Source: Streptomyces albicerus (lineage in GTDB: Bacteria > Actinomycetota > Actinomycetes > Streptomycetales > Streptomycetaceae). Taken from it: a stretch of DNA of 64,000 nucleotides. A model generated the notes under the pieces. The model worked only from the letters and a program-made list of their open reading frames with translations, was not told where the DNA came from and did no database searches. A program made the translations under genes and the position numbers. Below, piece after piece: positions 1-8,851 of this stretch. Positions within the stretch are counted from its first letter, which is position 1; each line of letters starts with the position of its first letter. The stretch lies in the NCBI RefSeq assembly GCF_008905045.1, contig NZ_VWMY01000008.1:62001-126000 (forward strand), written 5' to 3'.

Positions 1-487
1 CCACGAGACTGGTCTCACCGATGGCGGCTCGCACATGCTCGGCCCACGATCCAGTGATCCCGGCCAGCGGTTCACCGTGCCAGAGACTGTCCGCCCGGTC
101 CAGCAGGCGCAGGGCGGCCTGCTCGTCCCCGCTGTCTCTGAGGGAACGGGCTCGCTCGACGCAGCTCGTGTAGCAGCGCAAGTCCACCCGGTCCGGGTCG
201 ACTTCCAGGGAGTACGAGTTCGTGCGGCTGACGATCGCGGGAGCGTCGCCGCCCGCGATCCGCAAGGAACCTCGGATCCGTGAGATGTGAGCGTGGAGTG
301 CTTCCCTGGCCTTGCCGGGCGGATGCTCGTCCCAGATGCGGTGGATCAGAGTGTCCACGCTCACCGTACGGCCCGCGTCCCAGGCGAGGGCAGCGAGCGC
401 CATCCTCGTTTTCGTCGATCCGAGATCACTACGGCGGTCCGCTGCTCGAAGCTCCACCGATCCCGAAAGCCTGATCTCGAACTCCAC
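1..487 (-). CDS. SARP-family (BTAD) transcriptional regulator, N-terminal part
   Basis: The gene is cut by the left window edge, and only about 162 N-terminal residues are present. The translation begins VEFEIRLSGSVELRAADRRS and continues into an OmpR-like winged-helix DNA-binding domain (to about residue 85, ending near TNSYSLEVDPDRVDL). It then enters the first helices of a bacterial transcriptional activator domain (RARSLRDSGDEQAALRLLDR, WHGEPLAGI). This order is diagnostic of SARP/AfsR-type activators, which bind DNA near the -35 box of target promoters. GTG at 487 is chosen because GGGGAGGA sits five bases upstream. The gene is divergent from the NB-ARC/TPR gene at 665 with a 177-bp AT-rich spacer, so the two may be co-regulated. 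Whether the missing part carries NB-ARC/TPR domains as in AfsR cannot be seen. Confidence 0.85.
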   Translation of the reverse strand, partial: MEFEIRLSGSVELRAADRRSDLGSTKTRMALAALAWDAGRTVSVDTLIHRIWDEHPPGKAREALHAHISRIRGSLRIAGGDAPAIVSRTNSYSLEVDPDRVDLRCYTSCVERARSLRDSGDEQAALRLLDRADSLWHGEPLAGITGSWAEHVRAAIGETSLV

Positions 488-664
488 CAGCGTCCTCCCC
501 GCCGGTAGGGCCTGTGATTGCCGAGCATTCGAGAGTGACATGGACTGGCACAGGTGACCATATATGAGCGCTATGAGTTCAAAATTGACTGATAAACAGC
601 CGCATTAGTTCACGTCTTGTCCGGAGCGGGGAGGGACTCCCAGGAATCGAAAGGAGTTGCGTAC

Positions 665-3115
665 GTGCGTGCTTTCTCCTCGGATGGACTGGAGGCTTTG
701 CTGTCGGCCATGGCCGCCTGCGACGCCGACCCGGAATCCCCCGCGTGGCGCGATCTGGCCCGGGTGGTGGCCACCGCCGCCCGCGCGGACCCGTCGGTGA
801 CCCGGCTCTGGCCCCCGCGCTCCACGGGTGGAGGGCCGGCCGCGACGGCATCCCGGCAGGAACTGGCCCAGGAGCTCCACGCGTTGGCTTCGCGAGACGC
901 GGCGACACGGCACGCACTGACCGAGTGGTTGCGTCACCATCCTCGTTCCACCCACACGCCACCCGGCCCCCCACCCGCGGCAACCACCAACGTCATCAGC
1001 GGCGATTCCGTGCTCCACGGCCCCAGCGTGCAGGCCCGGGACGTCCACGGGGGCATCCACTTCCACCCGCCCTCGCCGGCGCCCCGACCCGGCCTCCCCG
1101 TGCCCCGTCAACTGCCGCCGGTGACCGCACGGTTCATCGACCGGGAGGCCGACCGACGGGCCCTGAACGCCCTGCGTGCCCAGCGTTCGGCGCACGCACC
1201 GCAGGTCCTGGTGGTCAGCGGGCTCGCGGGCGTCGGGAAGACCACCTTCGCCGCCCACTGGCTGCACGAGCAGGCGGGCAGCCTCCCTGACGGCCAGCTC
1301 TACGCCGACCTGGGCGGACAGACTCCCGACGGAACGAACGGGCCCACCTCCCCGGCGGTCGTCCTGGAAGCCTTCCTGGTCGCGCTCGGCGCGTCCTCGG
1401 TGCCGACCGGGATCGCGCAGCGCAGCGTCCTGTGGCGTTCGATGACCTCGGGGCTACGGCTGGCAGTCCTCCTGGACAACGCGTTCACTGCCGCTCAGGT
1501 GCGCCCGCTCCTACTCGGAACGCCGACCGGCCTCACCGTGGTGACCAGCAGAAGCAATCTGACCGGACTACGCGTCGACGGGGCGTGCATACACCAACTG
1601 ACCGGGCTCCCTGCCGAGTCGGCCGTCGAGCTCCTCACCATCGGCGGCGGGACACGCGTGGCGCGGGAGCCCGCCGCCGCGCGGGAAGTGGTCAGACTGT
1701 GCGGCCGCCTGCCCCTGGCAGTGGCCCTGGCCTCCGCCCAACTCGCCCTGCGCCCCCACCGTTCCGTGTCCGCCCTGGCCGACAGTCTGTCCCGTGGTCA
1801 GGGGGCCGTCGACACGCTGCGCGTCGACGGGGAGGCCGTGATGCGTACGGCGCTCGACCTCTCGTACGACATCCTCCCGGACGAGAGCCGTGCGCTGTAC
1901 CGCAGGATGGGACTGCTGCCCGCGGATCGCTACGACCTCTCGTTGCTGACCGCCCTCGCGGGCGACGGAGAAGACTCGCGTGACGCCGGGCACACCGCCG
2001 ACATCGCCGTCAACGCGCTCGTGGAGGCGAATCTCCTGGAGGAGACCGGGCCGGGCACCTATCGATTCCACGACCTCGTCCAGCCGCACGCCCGTCGGCT
2101 CGGCGAAGAGCTGGAGGACGCCGATCGGCGCGAGCGCACGCTGCGCCGCTTCGTCGACTGGTGCCTGTCCACCGCGGCTTTGGCGGAGAGCATCCTCACG
2201 CCCAGCCACCGGCTGCCGGAGCACGACCTCCCCGCGGGAACGGTGCCTGCGCCCCCGCTCGACGGCCCCGAGGAGGCGCTCGCCCGGCTGGATACACACC
2301 GCAACGGCCTGATGGGCGCGGTACGGCACTCGGCCCGGGCCGGTTGGCACTCCTCCTGCTGGCGTCTGACGGACCTCATGTGGCCCCTCTTCCTCCGGTT
2401 ACGTCCATCCGAGATGTGGATCGAGGCGCACCGACTCGGTCTCGAAGCGGCGCGCCGAAGCGGATCGAGGCAAGGGGAGGGCCGCATGCTCACCTCCGGC
2501 GCGATCGGTTTGCGCAACGCCGGCCGGTATCCGGAGGCGGCCAACTGGTACCGGCAGGCGCTGGAGCTGGCCACGGCTGACGGTGACGTACGCCAACAGG
2601 CCCAAGCTGTCAGCGGATTGGGACACGTCAGTCTCCTGGACCACCGGCTCGACGACGCACGCACCCACTTCGAACAAGCCCTACGCCTGAGGGAGTCGAT
2701 CGGCTACCGGCGCGGGGCCGCCCTCTCCCGGCGGCGCCTCGGCGAGACCGCTCTGGCCGGCGGTGACCTGGCCACGGCCGCCGAACAGCTGCGCCGGGCC
2801 GGCACCGAACTGGACTCACTGGGAGAGACGTACGAGGCGACCCGCGTCCTGGCCCTTCTCGGCCATGTCCTGGACCGCCGCGGGGACCGCGTCGGAGGCG
2901 TCCGGCGATTGCGGGAGGCGCTCGCGCGCTTCCGATCGGGCGACGCCCGGTCCGAGCACTGGGAGGCGCGCTGCCTGGAATGGCTCGGCCAGGCCGCCGA
3001 ATCACGTGGTGATCATGCGGAATCGATACGTCACTACGAGGCCGCCCGGGATCTCTTCCGCCGCGTGAGCCCCGAGGACGCACAACGTCTGGACGACCGG
3101 CTGCGGCAGCCGTGA
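665..3115 (+). CDS. NB-ARC/TPR STAND ATPase with a VQARD-type N-terminal motif
   Basis: About 816 aa. The order is a short helical N-terminus (about 1-100), a linker with the motif GPSVQARDVHGGIHFH (about 118-133), an NB-ARC ATPase with Walker A GLAGVGKTT (about 185), a Walker-B-like LAVLLDNA and GRLPLA (about 345), then TPR-like helices from about 610 to the end. STAND proteins of this kind act as nucleotide-driven switches in regulation or antiphage defence. There is no SARP DNA-binding domain, so this is not a full AfsR. GTG 665 is preferred because AAGGAG lies eight bases upstream; an upstream TTG at 617 has no comparable site. It is divergent from the SARP gene. Whether it is regulatory or defensive cannot be decided from the sequence. 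Confidence 0.8.
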   Translation: MRAFSSDGLEALLSAMAACDADPESPAWRDLARVVATAARADPSVTRLWPPRSTGGGPAATASRQELAQELHALASRDAATRHALTEWLRHHPRSTHTPPGPPPAATTNVISGDSVLHGPSVQARDVHGGIHFHPPSPAPRPGLPVPRQLPPVTARFIDREADRRALNALRAQRSAHAPQVLVVSGLAGVGKTTFAAHWLHEQAGSLPDGQLYADLGGQTPDGTNGPTSPAVVLEAFLVALGASSVPTGIAQRSVLWRSMTSGLRLAVLLDNAFTAAQVRPLLLGTPTGLTVVTSRSNLTGLRVDGACIHQLTGLPAESAVELLTIGGGTRVAREPAAAREVVRLCGRLPLAVALASAQLALRPHRSVSALADSLSRGQGAVDTLRVDGEAVMRTALDLSYDILPDESRALYRRMGLLPADRYDLSLLTALAGDGEDSRDAGHTADIAVNALVEANLLEETGPGTYRFHDLVQPHARRLGEELEDADRRERTLRRFVDWCLSTAALAESILTPSHRLPEHDLPAGTVPAPPLDGPEEALARLDTHRNGLMGAVRHSARAGWHSSCWRLTDLMWPLFLRLRPSEMWIEAHRLGLEAARRSGSRQGEGRMLTSGAIGLRNAGRYPEAANWYRQALELATADGDVRQQAQAVSGLGHVSLLDHRLDDARTHFEQALRLRESIGYRRGAALSRRRLGETALAGGDLATAAEQLRRAGTELDSLGETYEATRVLALLGHVLDRRGDRVGGVRRLREALARFRSGDARSEHWEARCLEWLGQAAESRGDHAESIRHYEAARDLFRRVSPEDAQRLDDRLRQP

Positions 3116-3140
3116 TCGCCGCAGCCGGCCGGCATGCCTG

Positions 3141-3737
3141 TCAGCGACGCGGCATCGGAGCGATGGAACGCAGCGCGCGGGGCGATCCCCCGGACACCAC
3201 CCAGGCGTGGACGACCGACACGACCGCGTGCGGTGAGAGCGGAGCATCGGCCCCGCCACGGTCCAGCCGTACGAACGACACGGCACCCACGCGGCCTCGT
3301 ATCCCGACGACACACATCGTGGTCGTATCGGGTACGGCGGCAGCAAGGCATCCCGAGTGGTCCGCCAGCATCTCGCGCACCCGCCGGTGAGCTCGCTCGG
3401 GAGGCAGCGGCACGCGGCTCACGAGCGCATCGGCGTGTTTCATGAGTTCTGTCCGATCCGGACTATCCGCGTCCACCCACAGGTGCACGTCACAGGGAAG
3501 CGGGCCGGGCGCGTGCGGACAGGGGGACGAATACGGATGCGCGTGCTGTCCCGCGGACGAGAGCAGCCGGTCGGATCGGACGAGAGCCGGACCGTGCGCC
3601 GTATCCGAACGCCAGGCCACGAAGGACGACTGGCCGTCCAAGCCGTCATCACGGAGTAACCCGCCGGTGCTTGCCACCCGGAAGCACACCGTGGCCCACG
3701 CGGTATCGGGCCCCGGGATCGCGAGCCGGTCGCTCAC
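3141..3737 (-). CDS. Hypothetical protein coupled to the upstream gene
   Basis: 198 aa, not recognised. No signal peptide or membrane segment is seen, and there are several Trp and His residues with alternating beta-like stretches (VCFRVASTGGLL, MCVVGIRGRVGAVSFVRLDR). Its ATG overlaps the stop of the 414-aa gene upstream by ATGA (3737-3734), so the two are very likely translationally coupled and work together. The 3' end faces the NB-ARC gene convergently with about 25 bp between them. No function is proposed. Confidence 0.6.
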   Translation of the reverse strand: MSDRLAIPGPDTAWATVCFRVASTGGLLRDDGLDGQSSFVAWRSDTAHGPALVRSDRLLSSAGQHAHPYSSPCPHAPGPLPCDVHLWVDADSPDRTELMKHADALVSRVPLPPERAHRRVREMLADHSGCLAAAVPDTTTMCVVGIRGRVGAVSFVRLDRGGADAPLSPHAVVSVVHAWVVSGGSPRALRSIAPMPRR

Positions 3738-4978
3738 CGTGCCACCCCGCTACCGGCGGAGATCTCCCACCGCGTCAGTGACGGCGGAGGCGAGGGCGGC
3801 GCGACGAACGGCGGACGAGCGGGTTCTCCCAGCCCGAGCATGCGGTAGATAACCGAACGCATCCGCCGGTGGAACTGACCCGGCGCCGACGACAGCGAGG
3901 CGGCGACATTGTCGTACTGTCCCGGACGGTGCAGCTCTGCCGCATACTCCAGCTGCTCCGCCAACGGGTACACCGGAGAGACCACAGGCGCGGCGGCGGA
4001 CAGCAGAGCCGCCGGGGAGCAGGCCGACACCTCACGTGGGGATCCGGCCGTCAGCAGCATCGTCGCGTCCGTGAGTGTGCCGTACGCGGTCAATGATCCG
4101 TGGTCGCCGATGATCCAGTCGGCCGCGATCAGCGGCGCCTGCCAGTCGGCTTCCGGTGGGACGACCGCGATCCCCCGGCCCTGGCAGCAGGACAGCCAGC
4201 CGTGCACCTGTCGGATGCCGTGACCCGCGAACACATTGGGATGGACCAGCATCGCGACACGGTAGCCGTCACCCGGCAGCTGGCTCAGCAGCTGCGGCAA
4301 CAGGGAGTCGAGCTGCCCGAACGTCGAAGCCGGTCCCCAGGTGGACGTGACGACCACGAGCTGCTGTCCGTCCTCGATTCCCAGCGCACGACGGTAGGAC
4401 TCGCGCCTGGGCCTGCCGATCGTGATCCGGTCGACGCACGGATCGCCCATCACATGAGCCACCGGAAGCGCCTCCGGGCAGGAGCGGGCGAGTTCCTCCA
4501 GATCCCGGTCATGGGCATAGACGATCGCCGCCGGAACCAGCCGCCCCTCGTGCAGCAGGTGCTGGCGGCTCAGCATCCCGGGCGACCTCGGCTCTCCCGG
4601 TGCCAGTACGGTGACGTCGGTGAGCAGTTTGATCTGACCTGCCCCATGCGAGATGCGTACGACCGGAGTCCGCAGTTCGTGTAACCCGCGGGAGCCCGCC
4701 GCGAGCGCGAGGTCGAACTCGGACCGCAGGGCCTCTTCCCAGGGCACCGTGGTGATGCTCAGGTTCTGCAGGAACTCGGTGACCCCGTTGCCGAAGGCAT
4801 GTGGTGCGACCGTGAAGACCAGTTGAATGCGCAGATCGGTCTCCAGCAGCTCGAAAACCTCGCGCAGTCGTTGGGCGAAGGTCACCGTGTGCACGACCAC
4901 CAGGACCCTCTTGCAGTCCCGTACCGTCAGCCAGTGCCCCTGCTCGATCAGTGCTGGTTTCGTCGTTTGGACAGACAC
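3734..4978 (-). CDS. Protein resembling the CDP-glycerol glycerophosphotransferase / glycosyltransferase-B fold
   Basis: 414 aa from GTG 4978, which has GGGGA four bases upstream; the longer reading frame to 5068 has no better site. The N-terminus (RVLVVVHTVTFAQRLREVFELL) looks like the first beta-alpha unit of a Rossmann-like half. The middle has VRISHGAGQIKLL, and the C-terminal half has GDHGSLTAYGTL (about residue 296), which resembles the nucleotide-binding S-D-x-SS region of teichoic-acid-type polymerases. No signal peptide or membrane span is present, so it is probably cytoplasmic. It is coupled to the 198-aa gene downstream. The fold assignment rests on pattern memory, and the substrate is unknown. 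Confidence 0.5.
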   Translation of the reverse strand: MSVQTTKPALIEQGHWLTVRDCKRVLVVVHTVTFAQRLREVFELLETDLRIQLVFTVAPHAFGNGVTEFLQNLSITTVPWEEALRSEFDLALAAGSRGLHELRTPVVRISHGAGQIKLLTDVTVLAPGEPRSPGMLSRQHLLHEGRLVPAAIVYAHDRDLEELARSCPEALPVAHVMGDPCVDRITIGRPRRESYRRALGIEDGQQLVVVTSTWGPASTFGQLDSLLPQLLSQLPGDGYRVAMLVHPNVFAGHGIRQVHGWLSCCQGRGIAVVPPEADWQAPLIAADWIIGDHGSLTAYGTLTDATMLLTAGSPREVSACSPAALLSAAAPVVSPVYPLAEQLEYAAELHRPGQYDNVAASLSSAPGQFHRRMRSVIYRMLGLGEPARPPFVAPPSPPPSLTRWEISAGSGVAR

Positions 4979-5369
4979 GCGATCCCCCGTCGCTCGTCGT
5001 TGCGTACAACAGACGGCAGGAGGGTTCCCTGTGCGCACGGCGCTTTCCTTGCAGGCCTCTTGCAACACCCTTGCCCTGGCGCATGGCAGGGAGTTGTCGG
5101 GTCTGCAGGGGGGGCGGGTCGAGGGAGGGGCGGTTGCGGTTGGAGCACGGGGGTCGCGGTCCGGCCCCGTCGAGGATCGCGGCGCAGGTGGGGCGAGCCG
5201 CGCCGGCCGACTTGTTCGACATCACCAACCCGCGCGGCGAGCGCAACATCCCGCCGTGGCGAACCGGAACGACAACATCGTGTCCGTCTCCGCCTACACT
5301 CTCAGCGGCGGCTACGACGTGCAGTTTCGGTCCGGGCGAGAGCGACGGCGGCCAGCATCCCCACCTGAG

Positions 5370-5713
5370 CACTGTTCGCAGCGGCATCCGGGCTCATCGC
5401 CACCTGCCCCATCACCGAGCTGGAGTTCTTATACAAGCGCGCTTCGCCGCCGACCGTGCACAGGTCATCGAGGACCTGCGCCTGCTCTTCGGACGAGTGC
5501 CGGTCGACGATCGTGCTACGACCGCGCCTGGCAAGTCCAGGAGATCCTCACCCAGCGCGGACAGCACCGCAACGCCGGGCCGGCGGCCCTCGTGGTAGCC
5601 GCCACGGCCGAGTTGCAGGGACTGACCTCCTGCACCACGACCGGGACTTTGAGTGCATCGCCGCCGTCACCGGCCAAGCACTCCAGTGGTACGACCCTGA
5701 CGTCGGCAAGTGA
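5370..5713 (+). pseudogene. Decayed PIN-domain (VapC-type) toxin
   Basis: Three different frames each hold part of a VapC-like ribonuclease: LIATCPITELEFLY near 5395, QVIEDLRLLFGRVPVDDR near 5460, then LHHDRDFECIAAVTGQALQW near 5630 in a third frame, ending GKx-stop at 5713. VapC toxins are about 130-aa PIN RNases with acidic metal ligands; the LHHDRDFE block is the usual C-terminal acidic motif. At least two frameshifts destroy the gene. No intact antitoxin could be identified upstream between 5100 and 5370. It sits just before attachment repeat A, as plasmid or island stabilising modules often do. Confidence 0.6.
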
Positions 5714-5844
5714 GCCAGAGCCGAGCAGAAGGCGTGTGCACGCGCAAAGGCGCCCGAGCTGGACGTCCCCGCTGGCCAAGCCAAGCGCAGAGCCCACTCG
5801 CGCAGCCTCTCTGTCCCCTCCTTCCGCAAAGCCGTGCCCACAGC

Positions 5845-6004
5845 GTGCCCGTAAGAGCGGACAACCACGGTCAACAGCGGTGCGATCAGGCCCGCGCAAC
5901 GGCGTCGGCGCGACGAATCCACGCAGGTCAGCAGCCATGTGCCCACGCAAGCGCCGTCGCTTCCCAAGCTGAGAGCGCGAGTTCGATTCTCGTCACCCGC
6001 TCCA
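5845..6004 (+). repeat. Attachment-type repeat A: P-arm like arm plus tRNA-Gly(CCC) 3' half
   Basis: The 44-bp core at 5959-6002 starts GCTTCCCAAGCTGAGAGC and ends CACCCGCTC. It folds as the 3' half of a tRNA-Gly with anticodon CCC: loop TTCCCAA, T-arm GCGAG-TTCGATT-CTCGT, acceptor CACCCGC, discriminator T, then CCA to 6004. The 5' half of a tRNA is absent, so this is not a functional gene. GTGCCCGTAAG lies at 5845, followed by ACCACGGTCAACAGCGGTG, as in the other three copies. I read it as an attL/attR-type scar left by site-specific integration into the tRNA gene, whose intact copy should lie outside the window, probably to the left. Confidence 0.85.
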
Positions 6005-6009
6005 TGATG

Positions 6010-6040
6010 AAACCCCAGGTCAGTGGCCTGGGGTTTGTTT
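6010..6040 (+). terminator. Rho-independent terminator following repeat A
   Basis: Inverted repeat AAACCCCAGG / CCTGGGGTTT with a seven-base loop and a following GTTTG T-rich tract. It occupies the place of the tRNA-Gly terminator and is present in related form after all four repeats. Confidence 0.75.
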
Positions 6041-6479
6041 GTTGTCTAGTCCAATTTGGGGGCGCCGTGCCCCCCCACGTGCCCTAAGTCGAGGCCAGAG
6101 GACCCCCAGAGCGCCTTTCGTTGCAAGATCGAGCACCGCAAAGCAGAGTCGTCTCAAATCCCGAGATGCACTTCGAGTGACCTGCGTCACGATCGAAGCA
6201 AAGTCAGGCAAGTCGCTTACGCAAACAGCGAGTTCGCAACCGAACCCGGGGACGCGCACCACGACGAGCAACCGACACCTCACCTTGAGATTCACGCCAG
6301 CCAGGCCGCGAGACCCTCACCCCACACCGTGCGCGCCCCCAAACGGGCACCCCACCCCCACGCCGCCGACAACGGCCCCATGGGGGGGGTTATCGTCAAT
6401 CTGACGAAATTCGAGTATGGTGCTGCACGGGCGACGACATCATCTGCCCAGGAGCCGCTTGCTCAGCAACGAGGAGCAC
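6041..6479. other. Intergenic region without recognisable gene
   Basis: Between the terminator of repeat A and the SIR2-domain gene. The first 60 bases are unusually AT-rich for the window. I see no coding pattern on either strand, no RNA fold I can name and no repeat. A run of eight G at about 6382 precedes the likely promoter area of the SIR2 gene. Confidence 0.4.
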
Positions 6480-7172
6480 ATGATCATGGCATCTGATACG
6501 GCATCAACAGACGGCGCAACCGTCGCCCCGCTTCCACTGCCCGCTGGAACAGCTATGGATCCGGCAGTGGCTCTGTCACTCAATGTCCATGCCAGTCCAG
6601 GCGTATACGCACTCCTGCTGGGCTCCGGCGTCTCCCTTGCCTCAGGAGTGAAGACGGGCTGGGGCATCGTCCAAGACCTCGTCGGCAAAGTCGCTGCGGC
6701 ACATGACCCTCACGCCCCAGACGCAGCCCAGTCTGCTGCTGAGGATCCAGAGGGCTGGTGGCGGGAGAAGTTCGGAGAGGCACTGAGCTATTCCGGGCTT
6801 CTGGCCGCTGTCGCCCCAACCTCCGCCGCACGACAGGCGCAGCTCGCTGGGTACTTCGATCCTGACAAGGACGACGAAGAAGGCAACGGCAAACTGCCTA
6901 CTGCTGCACACCGCGCCATCGCACAGCTCGTCAAACGCGGCAGTATTCGGGTCATCCTGACCACGAACTTCGACCGGCTCATGGAACATGCGCTGCAAGA
7001 GGTAGGAATCTCACCACAAGTCGTCCACAGGCCAGACCAGGCAACGGCCATCAAGCCGTTGGCGCACAGCACTGTCACGATCATCAAACTGCACGGCGAC
7101 TACGCAGACCTCGACCAGCGCAACACCGTGGACGAGCTCGGTACCTATCCGGAAGCACAGCAGCGGCTACTA
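6480..7172 (+). pseudogene. SIR2-like NAD-binding domain protein, truncated by an IS1380-like element
   Basis: About 230 residues remain from ATG 6480 (GAGGAG four bases upstream; a second ATG at 6486 is possible). The N-terminal half has YALLLGSGVSLASGVKTGW, the GAG/GSG-type NAD-binding loop, and later VILTTNFDRLMEHAL, the TTNFD signature of the SIR2_2/SIR2-like families. IIKLHGDY is also typical. Such proteins hydrolyse NAD, and many are antiphage effectors with a C-terminal sensor or partner domain. Homology stops near QQRLLA (about 7172), where IS sequence begins, so the C-terminal part is lost. It may have been a defence gene, but its partner cannot be known. Confidence 0.7.
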
Positions 7173-7324
7173 GCCTCGCCGTTTCGGTTGGGGGCGATGA
7201 GGCGTCGTTGCGGGGTAACTGTCGAGTGGCCGACGCGATTTCGGTGTTCGGACATGGTGGAGACCCGGCGCGGTGGTCGGGTTCTCCAGGGTCCTTCGGG
7301 TCGTGGGCGGTCAGGGTTTTCCGG

Positions 7325-8731
7325 TCAGCCGGCGGGACGGGGCAGTGCGGCGAGGCGATGGAAGGCCGTGGCCAGTTCGTTTCTCCAGGGCCAGGTCGCC
7401 GATATCCGCAAGCGCAGGCGTCGGCCGCCGTGGGTGAGGCGGGCGGCGACGTGCAGCAGCCGGTAGCGGAGCTTCTTCGGCTCGGCAGTGGCCAGCTCCC
7501 CGTCCAGCAGCAGGACGCGCGTCCAGGCCAGCAGATCGATCGCCGCGAGGCTGAGTTCGAGCCAGACGGCGTTGACGGCGAAGTCGCGGGAGGGGAAGCG
7601 GCCGAAGCCGGTGGTCTTGCCGCACCGGATGTGGTCCTCGACAGTGACATGCCCGCGGTGACGGACCTCCAGGAACTGGGCGGATCCGCCCCCGGAGTAC
7701 GGGGTGTCGGTGAGGAACACCTGATGCCGCAGGCCCTCGTCCTGATCGAACAGGGACAGCTGGGCTCCGGGGTGCGGCCGCTCCCGGCGCACGATGATGC
7801 GGGTGCCGGTGGGATAGCCATCCAGATCGACCATGCCAGTCAGCTCGGCCACCTCGGCGCCATCACGCAGCGTCCCGTCCTGGTTCCGGGGCGGGATGCC
7901 AGAGGCGGTCGGGCATGGCCCGGACAGCTCGGCGGACCGGCTCGGTGATTGCGTATCCGACCGAGAAGAAGGTACGAATTCCTCGTTTCCGTAGGTCGCG
8001 GACGTGGGCGAGGAAGGCTTTCGCGGATCCGGCACTGTCGGCGCGGACCAGGATGTCGGTGCCGTGCCGGTGAGCGTCGGGGATCTGCGCGAGCGCCTGG
8101 TCGAGCACCGCGATGTGATCGGCGGCAGTGTTGGCTCCGGAGTTCCTGGGCCGCAGCCGCCCCGACACGGCCTCGCCGGTGTTCGCGAGGAAACACAGCA
8201 GCGGGTGGAAGCCGAAGCCGCCCTTATAGGTGGGTGCGGCCTGCTCTTTCTGGGAGTGGCAGGTCACCAGCGTGGCGTCGAGGTCCAGAACCAGGCCGGG
8301 AAGTTCTCGCCCGCCGGCCCGAGCAGCAGGTATGCCCTCGCCGGTCTCGGCGGCCTGCATCCAGGCGACTTCCCGGGCTGAACCGCGGGCCGCTCGCAGC
8401 GAAGCGAGTGCAGCCTCGTTGGTGTCGGCGAGCAACCGCCAAGCGGTAGGCGTGGAGGCGACCGGGCCGAACACCCCTGCCTGGTCCCGCAGCACGGCCA
8501 GATCCGCGATCGCCTCACCACCGTCGGCGAGCATCACCGCCAGGCCGGTGGCGACCCGGCCCGGATCATGCCCGGTCCCCGCGGCCGAAGCGACCTGAGA
8601 GCGGCGGAATACGCGGCGGTCAGCCCGGTGGCATCAGCGAGATCCGCCAGCAACCGTGCCCCGGCATGCCCGACCACCCCCGAACCATCGGCACTGCCAT
8701 GGACCTTGGGCCGCATCCCGATAGCCTGCAC
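7325..8731 (-). pseudogene. IS1380-family transposase with two frameshifts
   Basis: The protein is spread over three frames on the minus strand: VHGSADGSGVVGHAGARLLADLADATGLTAA (from 8731), then a block with VFGPVASTPTAWRLLADT, LDLDATLVTCHS and AADHIAVLDQALAQIP, then a C-terminal block with GTRIIVRRERPHPGAQLSLF, RFPSRDFAVNAVWLELSLAA and the terminal arginine-rich helix. This order matches actinobacterial IS1380 transposases of about 460 aa, in which DIDATL carries a catalytic Asp. The frame changes fall near 8535 and 7950-8030, so the element is probably inactive. An inverted repeat around 8740-8805 (GGAAAGTGCC / GGCACTTTC) may belong to its right end. Exact ends were not determined. Confidence 0.75.
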
Positions 8732-8851
8732 GTGGAAAGTGCCCTCCGCCTGGACCGACAGAACCCCTCAGCAAGGTTCATCGTTCCAGGTCAGGAAGGC
8801 ACTTTCGCGTTTCCGCCCCACAGCCAGCCGTACCCAAGTGCAGGGGCGGGG

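Noticed and set aside
617..664. TTG 617 as start of the NB-ARC gene
   Set aside because: No ribosome site; GTG 665 has AAGGAG at optimal distance.
5713..5958. Integrase 3' end before repeat A
   Set aside because: All four copies have TGC-CCG-TAA at the same distance from the core, which might be a fossil integrase stop, but no recombinase motifs (R-H-R-Y) are readable upstream in any copy.
5959..6004. A functional tRNA-Gly gene at any of the four repeats
   Set aside because: Only the anticodon loop to acceptor 3' strand is present; the D arm and the 5' acceptor strand are missing in all four copies.
7084..7821. 245-aa minus-strand frame MAIPPAPASS
   Set aside because: A shadow frame of the IS1380-type transposase, with low-complexity Arg/Ser/Pro composition.
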